From Ensifer adhaerens (GTDB lineage Bacteria > Pseudomonadota > Alphaproteobacteria > Rhizobiales > Rhizobiaceae): DNA of 64,000 nucleotides. The DNA lies in assembly GCF_028993555.1 (NCBI RefSeq), contig NZ_CP118610.1:1674001-1738000 (forward strand), in the 5' to 3' direction. The position numbers were made by a program, and so were the translations under genes. Below are positions 30,145-39,077 of this stretch, in pieces; the first letter of the stretch is position 1; each line of letters starts with the position of its first letter. The notes under the pieces were generated by a model. The model saw nothing but the letters and a program-made list of their open reading frames with translations, did no database searches and was not told where the DNA came from.

Positions 30145-30225
30145 ATGTCACGCAAAACCGCACGGCGGTTCGGCGACAATGACATCCGAACGGTCAAGAA
30201 CTTAAGGCACAAGCAGCGAACGTGA
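30145..30225 (+). CDS. Possible 26-residue basic peptide
   Basis: A short frame with GGAGGG about nine bases before its ATG, encoding an Arg/Lys-rich peptide (starts MSRKTARRFGDN). It begins 31 bp after the small-RNA terminator and ends just before the convergent ferredoxin gene. Unrecognised and possibly spurious, but the ribosome site is good. Confidence 0.35.
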   Translation: MSRKTARRFGDNDIRTVKNLRHKQRT

Positions 30226-30241
30226 ACACTCGCCGAGCGTG

Positions 30242-30610
<369 letters not shown>

Positions 30611-30785
30611 TCAGAACGCACGCCGTACAGGCGCAAATTCAGTGGAAGTTCTTCCAACAAATCCGCCGGTCAGTCAACAACGGCCATCATTGCATGCCTC
30701 GCGCGCAGCGTGCGCGAAGCCGCACTCTTGAAATGTGGGATGCCGGAAGGGCGTTGACCCTCTCCGCGCCCCATCGGGCCGCGGG

Positions 30786-31154
30786 CTAGCGGCAGAGCTT
30801 CAAAATGAAAAGTTCGGCCTCGAGCACGGCGACCGCAAGCGTGTCTGAGAGCGATGCGTCGGCCGGGTTCTGCTCGATCGCGCCGGCAATGCTGGCAACG
30901 TCGACGGCGCCGACTGCAAGTGCAGCGCCCTTCAGCCGATGGGCAGCCTGAGCGCGAAGCGTGCTCTCTCCCTCGACGATCTCTTTCATGACCTGGCGCG
31001 CCTGGCGCGCAAAGAGTTGCAGCACTTCAATTTCCAGCGCCTTGTCACCCATCGTCTGCGCCGCCAGGTGGGCGAAGTCGATCGGCTTCTTGCCGGTAGC
31101 TGCAGAGTTTCCCGGGGTGTCCGGAGCTTCGAAGGCAATCCTGAGGGCCGCCAT
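30786..31154 (-). CDS. Orphan Hpt phosphotransfer protein
   Basis: 122 residues, mostly helical, with the Hpt signature AHRLKGAALAVGA. His72 is the phosphorylatable residue. It has no kinase or receiver domain, so it should relay phosphate between a hybrid kinase and a response regulator encoded elsewhere; CckA 12 kb away is a hybrid kinase in the same window, but a link is speculative. It is divergent from rgsE, and a 7-bp inverted repeat (31196-31222) and CtrA-like motifs lie between them. Confidence 0.85.
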   Translation of the reverse strand: MAALRIAFEAPDTPGNSAATGKKPIDFAHLAAQTMGDKALEIEVLQLFARQARQVMKEIVEGESTLRAQAAHRLKGAALAVGAVDVASIAGAIEQNPADASLSDTLAVAVLEAELFILKLCR

Positions 31155-31693
31155 GAGCCAAATTCCCTATTGTTTATTGTATGTTGGTGTTATTTTCGGT
31201 GTCGCCATATCGTCCACACCGACACGCGCAAGCTCAGATACACATCCTCTGCGGGTGCGGGCTGCTATCGACTTAAATCGGGGCGCAATATGGGCAGGAA
31301 TCTGGGAAAATGGTTAACGGCCGTTAAACCGTATGATTCCCTTGTATTTTCTGGCTTTGACACCGTTATCACATTAAGATTTCATTAGGATTTTAATTAA
31401 GGCCGAGCGCTCTTAATTGTAAGAACCCAGCTAATGTGTCACTACGATACGCTTAGGAACTTGCCTACGTACGAAAATGGCAACCGTTCCGGTGGATAAG
31501 CTCAACTCGTGGTCCCTTTCGGCCACAAATGTGACTATCCGTCGAGGCAATGCAGTGTGTGATCAGTAGGGTATTGCGTAGATCCGATGCGCGTATCTTG
31601 CCGTCACAGCCCGCGAGGAAGGAGCCTGGCCCGCCCGTTGTGCGCGAGCGCTGGCAGCTTTGTCGCTGGCAAAAGGTAATGAGGCGTATCCCT
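31155..31693. other. hpt-rgsE divergent regulatory region
   Basis: A 539-bp AT-rich gap with no convincing gene. It holds the inverted repeat TCGGTGT/ACACCGA (31196-31202, 31216-31222), a TTAA-rich palindrome with a TTAACCAT half-site (31310-31327), and a TTAA-N7-TTAG run near 31374-31390. The length and motif content suggest complex control of rgsE. Confidence 0.55.
31310..31327. promoter_or_regulatory. Candidate CtrA-binding palindrome
   Basis: ATGGTTAACGGCCGTTAA contains the perfect 14-bp palindrome TTAACGGCCGTTAA and, on the minus strand, TTAACCAT, the CtrA half-site form. The spacing between TTAA halves is six, not the canonical seven. Confidence 0.45.
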
Positions 31694-34600
31694 ATGGCGA
31701 CGAAAAAGAGCAATGAGTCGATCGACGAGAAGGCCTTCCAGGCTTTGGAAGCTGCCCTGAAAATCGATTTTGACGAGCTTAACTCGAGCCCGAATGACAA
31801 GACTTCCTTGGATGATCCGGAGGAAAATGTGTCTCAGCCCGGCAATCAGGCGCCAGCGCCCGATAAGAATAAAAGAGCAAAGTCTCAACCGGAGCCATCC
31901 CGCGCGGCCCGTGCTGCCGAAGCGGCCAAGACACTCGCCCCGGAACCTGCGCCCAAATCCCCTTCCCTTTCCGCAGCCAACGACGATGGTCGCCGTTCGC
32001 CGGCTGCGATGCTGCGCGCGCTCGACGTGCGCTCCAATCGCGCCGCGATACGGGTTGCCGCGCTGGTGTCGATCATCTGGGCCATCGCCGGCCTCGGCAT
32101 TGCCAACCTGCTCTATGGCCCGCATATCTGGCAGATCCGCTCCCTGAGCGATCTGGCCGCGACGCCCGGCGCTATTGGCGTTGCAATCGGCATCCTGTTG
32201 CCGGTCATGCTCTTCTTCTCCTTCGCCATCATGATCGCCCGTGCGCAGGAACTGCGCAACGCCGCCCGCTCCATGGCTGAAGTGGCACTGCGCCTTGCCG
32301 AGCCCGAAACGGCCGCAGCCGATCGCGTCATGACCGTCGGCCAGGCCGTGCGCCGTGAAGTCTCGGCGATGAACGAGGGTATCGAGCGCACCATCGCACG
32401 CGCCACTGAACTCGAAACGCTGGTGCACTCCGAAGTCAACGCGCTTGAGCGCAGCTACAGCGAAAACGAACTGCGCGTGCGCACCCTGGTCCAGGAACTC
32501 GGCCTCGAGCGCGAAGCCATCATCGGTCACTCGGAGCGTATCCGCTCGGCGATATCGGGCGCGCACGGCAAGCTCAAGGATGACCTGGAACAGGCGAGCG
32601 ACGACATCGCTTCGCGTATCGCGATTTCGGGCGAAGCCTTTGCCTCGCTGATCGACACGCGCGCCGCAGCCCTCAGTGAAAAGTCGGACACGGCCCTGCA
32701 GTCGATCGGCAGCATGCTGTCGTCCCGCACAGATGCGCTGCTTTCCGGCCTGACGGCCGCCGGCCTTGGCCTCAGCACCGAATTCGATACCCGTCTCGAC
32801 CAGTTGAGCGACACGTTGACGAAGCGCGGCGAAGACCTGCTTAGCCAGTTCGAAACGCGCGCCTCCTCGCTCGACGCCAGCACCGAAAGACTGAACGCGG
32901 CATTGAACGACCGCGCACGCCAGCTCAACGAGACGCTGATCGCCCGCACCCGTGACCTGAACGAAAGCCTCAGCGTCGGCCAGCAGGCGATCACCGGCGG
33001 CCTCGATCACGTGCTTGCCTCGCTCAACGCCACGCTCGACGAGAAAGGCGCAAGCTTCCGTCAGAGCCTGCGTTCGAGCGCCGACGATGCGATCATGGAT
33101 CTGGACCTGCGCGGCGGCTTCTTCGAAGAGAAGCTGCAGACCACCGTCGGCCAGCTCGCGACCGCCTTCGACGAGCGCTTCCACGAGTTTGCGTCGGCCT
33201 TCGACAAGCGTGCGAGCATGCTCGACACCAAGCTGATGGAAAGCCTGCACCGCATCAACGAGACCGTCTCCGGCGGCTCTGAAGCAATCGGTGGCGCCCT
33301 CGACAGCAGCATCGAGAAGATCGGCTCGGCCCTCTCCGATCAGTCGTTGACGCTGGCAGCGACGCTCGGCGCAACCCAGGACTTCATCGAGGAGACGATC
33401 ACCAGCCGGACCTCGGAGCTCGGCAACCTGGTCGGCGATGCGCACAGCCGCATCGACAGCGTGCTCTCCGAGAAGACCAGCGGCCTCATGGGTGCCCTTT
33501 CCCAGGCGCAGGAGCGCATCGAGAACGGCTTCGGCCAGCGTGCCGACGCGCTTGCAAGCGCGCTCACCACCAGCGAACAGCGCCTGAGCGAAGGGCTCGA
33601 CACCCGCACCGCGGCCTTCGTCGACGGTCTGCACGCAGCCCATGCCCGCATCGAGCAGACGCTCAGCGGTTCGACCGACGAAATCACCAGCGCGATCGCA
33701 GCCAGCCAGCACCGCTTGGACAACACGCTGTCCGAGCGCACGCTCGCGCTCTCGACCATTCTGTCCATGGGCGCGGACTCGATCGACAATGCCGTCAACG
33801 GCACGGCCGACCGGCTGGAGCGCGTCTTGTCCGAACGTGGCGAAGCGATCTCCGAAGCGCTCACGACCCAGACGTCGGCCCTCGATGGCGTCCTCGCCGA
33901 ACGCGCCGCCGCCATCACCTCGACCATGTCGTCGCGCGCCAACGAAATGGCGAATACGCTGAGCCGCCATGCCGAAGACGTGGCCGACAGCCTGACGTTC
34001 CGCGCAACGGCCGTCGCCGAAACCATGACCGACCGTGTCGGCGATATCGAACAGAAGCTCTCCGAGAGCGTCAACACGATCGCCGAGAACCTCGGCGGCC
34101 GTGTCAACCTGATCTCCGATACCCTCACCCAGACGAGCGCTCGCATCGCCGAGGATCTCAGTGGCCGCGTCGGCAAGATTTCCGACACGCTGACCGAGAC
34201 CAGCGCGCACATCGCCGATGCCCTGACCGCCCGCACGACCGAGGCCACCGCTTCGCTCGCCGGCAAGGCAGCCGAAATTGAGCAGACGCTGAGCGGCCGG
34301 GCCGAGCATCTGCGCGATACGCTGTCGTCGACGCACGAACAGATCCGCGCCACGCTCGACGATCGCATCAACGCCATCAACCTCGCCGTTGGCCAGGGCC
34401 GCGATCAACTCGAAGGCATGCTGGCCGATCAGTCGACCGCCATCGCCACGACGCTCGCCACCAGCGCCAGCATGCTGGAAATGTCGCTGGAAGAGCGCCA
34501 GTCCGCGCTTGCCGGCATCATCGACCGCAGCGGCGAAACGCTCGACACGCGCATGCGCTCGACGACCGGGCACATCGCGGAGCGACTGGCTGAAACTGCC

Positions 34601-37600
34601 AACCAGATCAGCCTCGCGGCCGACAGCCTCACGAACCGCGTCGACATGTCGATCAACGGCATCAACGACCGTCTCGACGATACCGGCCTGCGCATCGAGA
34701 CGAGCCTCGGCTCTCTCGAGGAGCGCATGCGCGAAAGCGCGGGCAACATCGGCTCGATCGTCGACGAGACCGGCATGCATATCGAAACCCGCGTCGGTGT
34801 GCTCGAGGATCGCATTCGCAACACCGTCGGCAATGTCGGCACGGTTGTCGACGACACCGGCGCCCGTATCGAAAGCAACCTGGGCGCACTTGAAAACCGC
34901 ATCCGTGGCAGCGTTACCAATGTCGGCTCCGTCGTCGACGATGCGGCTGCCCGCGTCGAAGGCGGCCTCAGCACGCTGGAAGATCGGATCCGCGGCAGCG
35001 TCAGCGGCGTTGGCGCAATCGTCGGCGAGACCGGCACCCTCATCGAAAACAGCCTCGGAGCCCTTCAGGATCGCATTCGCGGCAGCGTCAACGACGTGAA
35101 CACGCTGGTTGACGATACCGGTCTTCGGCTGGAAGTCAGCCTCAGCTCGCTGGAAGAGCGTCTTCGTGACAGCGTCGGCGGTGTGAACGAGATCGTCGAC
35201 GGAGCCGGACAGCGCATCGCCCACAGCCTCAGCCAGCGCGCCGGCGATATCGACCGCCTCAGCGAGGTCGCGGCCACCCGTATCTCCGGCGCAATCGAAT
35301 CCGGCGCAGAGCGTATTGCCGAACGCTTCGGCACCATGGATCGCGCCCTCAATATCGGCCTCGAAAACGTCAACCGCACAATCGAAGGCAAGGCCGCCGG
35401 TCTGGTCACCAGCCTGCGTGGTGCGGTCAGCGAAGCAACGCAGGATCTGGACGCCGAAGCCGTCCGCCTCGAAGTCAAGACCGGTGACCTCGTCAGCAAC
35501 CTGCGCAGCGCAGTCGGCGACGTGGCCCAGGAATTCGACGCAGAAGCCGTCCGCATCGAGGGCAAGGCTGCGGGCCTCGCGACGTCGCTTCGCGGCGTGG
35601 TCGGCGATGTCGCCCAGGAACTCGACGCAGAAGCTGCACGTATCGAAGGCAAGGCTGCCGGCCTCGTGACTTCGCTTCGCGGCGCAGTCGGCGACGTCGC
35701 TCAGGAACTCGACGCAGAAGCCGCTCGCATCGAAGGCAAGGCTGCGAGCCTTGCCACCAGCCTTCGCGGCGCCGTTGGCGACGTTGCCCGGGAGATCGAC
35801 GCGGAAGCGGCGCGCTCTGCCGAGCTCCTTTCCAGGGCCGGCGACGACTTCGCTTCGGCGCTTGCTGCCCGTCAGGCCGAGTTCGCCAACACGATCGACC
35901 AGACGGCAGCGGCAACCGCCGCCCGCCATGCGGACCTTGCCAATACGATCGAGCAGAAGGCTGCTGCCAGCGCAGCCCGTCACGCCGATCTTGCCCGTTC
36001 GATCGCCGACGCGGCCGATACGGCAACGGCACGGCTCGCTGCCACGCACAGCCAGATTGCCAGCCACGCCGACACCATCCACCAGGGCCTCGCCAACACC
36101 GAGAAGGCGCTGGAAGCACGCGGCGAAGCGATCCGCACCACGCTTGACGACCGCACCCGCGAGCTCAACTCGATGCTCGCCGGCCGTTCGCTCGAACTGT
36201 CGCGCCTGATCGACGAGCAGGCCCGCCCGGTCATCGACCAGTATGCCGCAACCGGCCGCGAGGCTGCCGAGCGCATCGCCGCCGTGACCCAGGAAAGCGC
36301 AGATCGCCTGCGTGCCGAAAACGCAGCCCTGGTCAACGCGATTGCCGACCGCACGGGTGAAACGCTGAACGCGATCTCGCACCGCGCCGAGGAAACGGCG
36401 AAGGCGATGAAGATGGTCGAGAACCGTCTGCAGTCGACCGCCATGGGCCTGATCGACCAGCTCGCCAACAATAACAATGCGATCGCCACGGTCATCGACC
36501 AGGCAAGCAGCAACCTCGGCGAGATGGACCAGCGTCTGGAATCGACGATGGCCCGCGTTTCAGAAACGACCCGTCAGGCTTCCGACATGCTGTCGACTTC
36601 CACCCGCCTCATCGAAGGCAAGGTCGACAAACTGTCCGACATCTCGGCCTCGACGCTCTCGCAGATCGGTGGCATCGTCGGCCGCTTCGAGGACCACTCG
36701 AAGGTGCTCGGACAGGCCTCCGACCTGCTCGGCGCCGCCCAGTCGAACCTCGTCAGCACGCTCGAAGAACGTCAGGACGCACTGCGCACCCTGTCGGTTG
36801 GGCTCGTCCAGCGCTCGGAAGAGATCGAACGCACGATGCGTGCGCTCGAAGGCTTCGTCGATGGCGCCTTCCAGCGCGCCGAAGAACGCTCGGGCCTCGT
36901 TGCCGGCAACCTGCGCAGCGGCATCCAGCAGTCCTTCTCGGATGTTGGCCGCCTGTTGACCAGCGCCGAACAGCGTGCAGCCGAAGCGGCCGAAGCGATG
37001 CGCAACACGCTGGCTCAGGCGGGCGATGAAGCAGGCGCCTCGGTCGAACAGGTGTTCAGCCGAGCCGAGGAGCGCTCGCGCCAGATCGCCGATACGCTGC
37101 GCTCCGGCGTCGAGACCTCGTTTGCCGACGTCAACAAGACGCTGTCTTCGGTCGAGGGCCGTGCGCTCGGCGCATCGGAGGCGCTCCGCCAGGCGATCGC
37201 CAAGGTGGGCGAAGATGCCGGTGCATCGATCGAGGGCGCATTTGCCAATGCCGAGGAACGCTCCAAGGAAGTCGCCTCACGTCTGCGCGGCAGCGTCGCG
37301 GCCTCGGTGTCCGATATCGAGCGCATGCTCGCCGAGAGCGGCAAGAAATCCGACGGCGTCGCAGGGCAACTGCGCGACGCGGTTCGCGTGGCGATCGACG
37401 AGGCCATCGGCCGCTTCAGCGGTGCGACCGACGAAATCCGTCGCTCGGCCGGCGAGATCCGCAAGGAACTCGACATGACCCGCGAGGAACTGAAGCGCGG
37501 TGCCTTCGACCTGCCGGAAGAGGCCAAGGAAAACGCGGCCGTCATGCGTCGCGCCGTTGGCGAACAGATCAAGGCGCTGCAGGAACTGTCCGACATCATC

Positions 37601-38383
37601 GGCAAGTCCTCGACGCAGCTCGAGGTCGCCCAGCCGCTGCGTCAGCAGCCTGCCGCCGCTTCGGTCGCTCGCCCCGTACAGCAGCAACCGGTACAGCAGC
37701 AGCCGGCGCCGCAGCCGGTTGTCCAGGCCGAGCCCGTTGTGGCCCAGCAACCCGTGGCGCAGCAGCCCGTGGTGCAGCAGGCAATGGTGCAGCCGCAGGT
37801 CGAGCAGCCGCGCCGGCAGGAACCCGCTCCGGCCCTGCGCGGCAGCCTCGGCATCGAACAGCCGGCCGTTCGCCAGCCTGCTCCGTCGCAGGCGGTGACC
37901 AGCGAAGTTGCTGAAGGTGGTGGCTGGATGCGCGACCTGCTGCGTGCGGCATCGCGCGAAGAGGCGCCCTCGCCGGCGCCACAGCGTCCGGCCGAAGCCC
38001 AGCCCGCCGCCCGCACCGGCGACAACCGCAATCCGCGCCACGTCGTCGAGTCGCTGAACTCGCTCTCGGTCGACATCGCCCGCGCCATCGATCACGATGC
38101 CTCGGTCGACCTGTGGCGCCGCTATCAGCGCGGCGAACGCGACGTCTTTACCCGTCGCCTCTACACGCTGAAGGGCCAGCAGACTTTCGACGAGATCAAG
38201 CGCAAGTACGATCGCGAGCCGGAATTCCGCACTGCCGTCGACCGCTACATCGCCGACTTCGAGAAGCTGCTCGCCGATGTTGCCCGCAACGACCCGGACA
38301 AGCGCATCACCCAGACCTACCTGACGTCGGATACCGGCAAGGTCTACACGATGCTCGCCCACGCCGCTGGCCGCTTCAGCTAA
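31694..38383 (+). CDS. rgsE: RgsE/GPR-type growth-pole ring protein
   Basis: 2,229 residues. The N-terminus (1-110) is disordered, two membrane helices follow (about 119-141 and 160-183), then about 1,800 residues of helical, apolipoprotein-like coiled coil, a Gln/Pro/Val-rich linker (about 1978-2066) and a conserved C-terminal domain (about 2113-2229). Size, order and context (next to petABC and an Hpt gene) match Sinorhizobium RgsE and Agrobacterium GPR, which form a ring at the growing pole and are needed for unipolar growth. Internal tandem repeats of 29 residues (998-1171, 1225-1369) and 62 residues (about 1725-1902) are clear. The ATG at 31694 follows GAGG; an ATG at 31679 is possible. 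Confidence 0.88.
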   Translation: MATKKSNESIDEKAFQALEAALKIDFDELNSSPNDKTSLDDPEENVSQPGNQAPAPDKNKRAKSQPEPSRAARAAEAAKTLAPEPAPKSPSLSAANDDGRRSPAAMLRALDVRSNRAAIRVAALVSIIWAIAGLGIANLLYGPHIWQIRSLSDLAATPGAIGVAIGILLPVMLFFSFAIMIARAQELRNAARSMAEVALRLAEPETAAADRVMTVGQAVRREVSAMNEGIERTIARATELETLVHSEVNALERSYSENELRVRTLVQELGLEREAIIGHSERIRSAISGAHGKLKDDLEQASDDIASRIAISGEAFASLIDTRAAALSEKSDTALQSIGSMLSSRTDALLSGLTAAGLGLSTEFDTRLDQLSDTLTKRGEDLLSQFETRASSLDASTERLNAALNDRARQLNETLIARTRDLNESLSVGQQAITGGLDHVLASLNATLDEKGASFRQSLRSSADDAIMDLDLRGGFFEEKLQTTVGQLATAFDERFHEFASAFDKRASMLDTKLMESLHRINETVSGGSEAIGGALDSSIEKIGSALSDQSLTLAATLGATQDFIEETITSRTSELGNLVGDAHSRIDSVLSEKTSGLMGALSQAQERIENGFGQRADALASALTTSEQRLSEGLDTRTAAFVDGLHAAHARIEQTLSGSTDEITSAIAASQHRLDNTLSERTLALSTILSMGADSIDNAVNGTADRLERVLSERGEAISEALTTQTSALDGVLAERAAAITSTMSSRANEMANTLSRHAEDVADSLTFRATAVAETMTDRVGDIEQKLSESVNTIAENLGGRVNLISDTLTQTSARIAEDLSGRVGKISDTLTETSAHIADALTARTTEATASLAGKAAEIEQTLSGRAEHLRDTLSSTHEQIRATLDDRINAINLAVGQGRDQLEGMLADQSTAIATTLATSASMLEMSLEERQSALAGIIDRSGETLDTRMRSTTGHIAERLAETANQISLAADSLTNRVDMSINGINDRLDDTGLRIETSLGSLEERMRESAGNIGSIVDETGMHIETRVGVLEDRIRNTVGNVGTVVDDTGARIESNLGALENRIRGSVTNVGSVVDDAAARVEGGLSTLEDRIRGSVSGVGAIVGETGTLIENSLGALQDRIRGSVNDVNTLVDDTGLRLEVSLSSLEERLRDSVGGVNEIVDGAGQRIAHSLSQRAGDIDRLSEVAATRISGAIESGAERIAERFGTMDRALNIGLENVNRTIEGKAAGLVTSLRGAVSEATQDLDAEAVRLEVKTGDLVSNLRSAVGDVAQEFDAEAVRIEGKAAGLATSLRGVVGDVAQELDAEAARIEGKAAGLVTSLRGAVGDVAQELDAEAARIEGKAASLATSLRGAVGDVAREIDAEAARSAELLSRAGDDFASALAARQAEFANTIDQTAAATAARHADLANTIEQKAAASAARHADLARSIADAADTATARLAATHSQIASHADTIHQGLANTEKALEARGEAIRTTLDDRTRELNSMLAGRSLELSRLIDEQARPVIDQYAATGREAAERIAAVTQESADRLRAENAALVNAIADRTGETLNAISHRAEETAKAMKMVENRLQSTAMGLIDQLANNNNAIATVIDQASSNLGEMDQRLESTMARVSETTRQASDMLSTSTRLIEGKVDKLSDISASTLSQIGGIVGRFEDHSKVLGQASDLLGAAQSNLVSTLEERQDALRTLSVGLVQRSEEIERTMRALEGFVDGAFQRAEERSGLVAGNLRSGIQQSFSDVGRLLTSAEQRAAEAAEAMRNTLAQAGDEAGASVEQVFSRAEERSRQIADTLRSGVETSFADVNKTLSSVEGRALGASEALRQAIAKVGEDAGASIEGAFANAEERSKEVASRLRGSVAASVSDIERMLAESGKKSDGVAGQLRDAVRVAIDEAIGRFSGATDEIRRSAGEIRKELDMTREELKRGAFDLPEEAKENAAVMRRAVGEQIKALQELSDIIGKSSTQLEVAQPLRQQPAAASVARPVQQQPVQQQPAPQPVVQAEPVVAQQPVAQQPVVQQAMVQPQVEQPRRQEPAPALRGSLGIEQPAVRQPAPSQAVTSEVAEGGGWMRDLLRAASREEAPSPAPQRPAEAQPAARTGDNRNPRHVVESLNSLSVDIARAIDHDASVDLWRRYQRGERDVFTRRLYTLKGQQTFDEIKRKYDREPEFRTAVDRYIADFEKLLADVARNDPDKRITQTYLTSDTGKVYTMLAHAAGRFS
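34685..35206 (+). repeat. Six tandem 87-bp repeats in rgsE
   Basis: Six consecutive 29-residue units of the form G-x-x-I-E-x-x-L-x-x-L-E-x-R-I-R (for example GARIESNLGALENRIRGSV), ending in VVDDT-like residues. The units diverge slightly, so this is an old amplification maintained as a coiled-coil array. Confidence 0.85.
35366..35800 (+). repeat. Five tandem 87-bp repeats in rgsE, second type
   Basis: Five 29-residue units built on RIEGKAAGLVTSLRGAVGDV, the first more divergent. Units three and four are nearly identical at the nucleotide level, suggesting recent duplication. Confidence 0.85.
36866..37399 (+). repeat. Three 186-bp repeats in rgsE
   Basis: Units of 62 residues beginning AFQRAEERSG, VFSRAEERSR and AFANAEERSK. 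The first two are full length and the third is incomplete, running into the linker. Confidence 0.8.
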
Positions 38384-38401
38384 GCGGTCTCGGACCTGAA
38401 A

Positions 38402-38441
38402 CAACAAAAACGGCCCCGTCTTGTGACGAGGCCGTTTTTGT
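38402..38441 (+). terminator. Rho-independent terminator of rgsE
   Basis: CAAAAACGGCC...GGCCGTTTTTG with an inner CGTC-TTGT-GACG, beginning 19 bp after the rgsE stop, then T-rich sequence. Confidence 0.88.
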
Positions 38442-38693
38442 TTGCAAGGACTTTAAGGAAGAGAAGAGGCCAATCGTTTTCGCTATCGGCGGGAGGTCAA
38501 TTAGCTCCATGGTCGGACACTGCGAACGAGGCTCGAGACTATGGCCGTCTATCTCATGGCACTTGTCCCGCCGCCGACTGCAGCACCGCGTATCCTCTCA
38601 AGCGCGCAATTTCGCTGTCGCCACTTTGAACTCCCTATGCTTGTACATTCCTTTTGCTGCAATCACTGATAATATACAGCAGGCCGAACTAGC

Positions 38694-39077
38694 TCAGCGC
38701 AGCGGCGAGCAGCCGCCAGCATCACCGGCCTTGACGCGGCCGGCCTGAAGATCCTTCAAGTAGGGCTTGTTCGGATCCGGTCCGCCGATCACGTCGTCAT
38801 AGGTGGCACGATTTGTCTTCAGCATGCGTCCGCTTGCCGTAAAGCTCACCATTTCCTTCCTGTTGACGTAGGCCGAGGCGACATTCATCCGGCAGAAGAA
38901 CTTCTTCTGGCCGTTCGCGACGACCCAGCCCCAGGCACCGGACTTGCCCCTGCTGAGCTTGCCCGTCGCATAGCCTTGCTTGGTAAGCGTGGAATAGCTT
39001 TCCGCCTGGGCAATGCCGGGAACGAAGGCAAGGCCGAGCGCTGCCGCCACCACCAGCCGCCTGAATGAAATAGACAT
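38694..39077 (-). CDS. Small exported protein of unknown function
   Basis: 127 residues with a typical signal peptide (residues 1-25, cleavage after AQA). The mature domain is about 100 residues with two cysteines (about 62 and 124) that could form a disulfide, and segments WGWVVANGQKKFFCRMN and VSFTASGRML. No family is recognised. AAGGGG is upstream. It lies in a gene-poor stretch, has no operon partners and has no clear terminator. Confidence 0.7.
   Translation of the reverse strand: MSISFRRLVVAAALGLAFVPGIAQAESYSTLTKQGYATGKLSRGKSGAWGWVVANGQKKFFCRMNVASAYVNRKEMVSFTASGRMLKTNRATYDDVIGGPDPNKPYLKDLQAGRVKAGDAGGCSPLR

Larger units (their letters stand above)
29719..30241. other. Intergenic region with candidate small RNA
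   Basis: A 523-bp gap between the DUF922 gene and the convergent ferredoxin gene. It contains a possible 15-codon frame, a candidate anti-SD small RNA (about 29995-30113) with a clean terminator, and a 26-codon frame (30145-30225). The first 150 bp are AT-rich with a small AATAC/GTATT hairpin and no gene. Confidence 0.6.

Noticed and set aside
34685..35800. Regular 87-bp repeats considered as a CRISPR array
   Set aside because: The repeats are in frame, contiguous and protein-coding within rgsE, with no spacer-repeat structure.
31604..36382. A 1,592-codon open frame on the minus strand opposite rgsE
   Set aside because: It is a shadow of the strongly biased GC-rich codons and repeats of rgsE. 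It begins inside the gene, lacks a ribosome site, and its translation is Ala/Gly/Arg-rich with no fold-like pattern.
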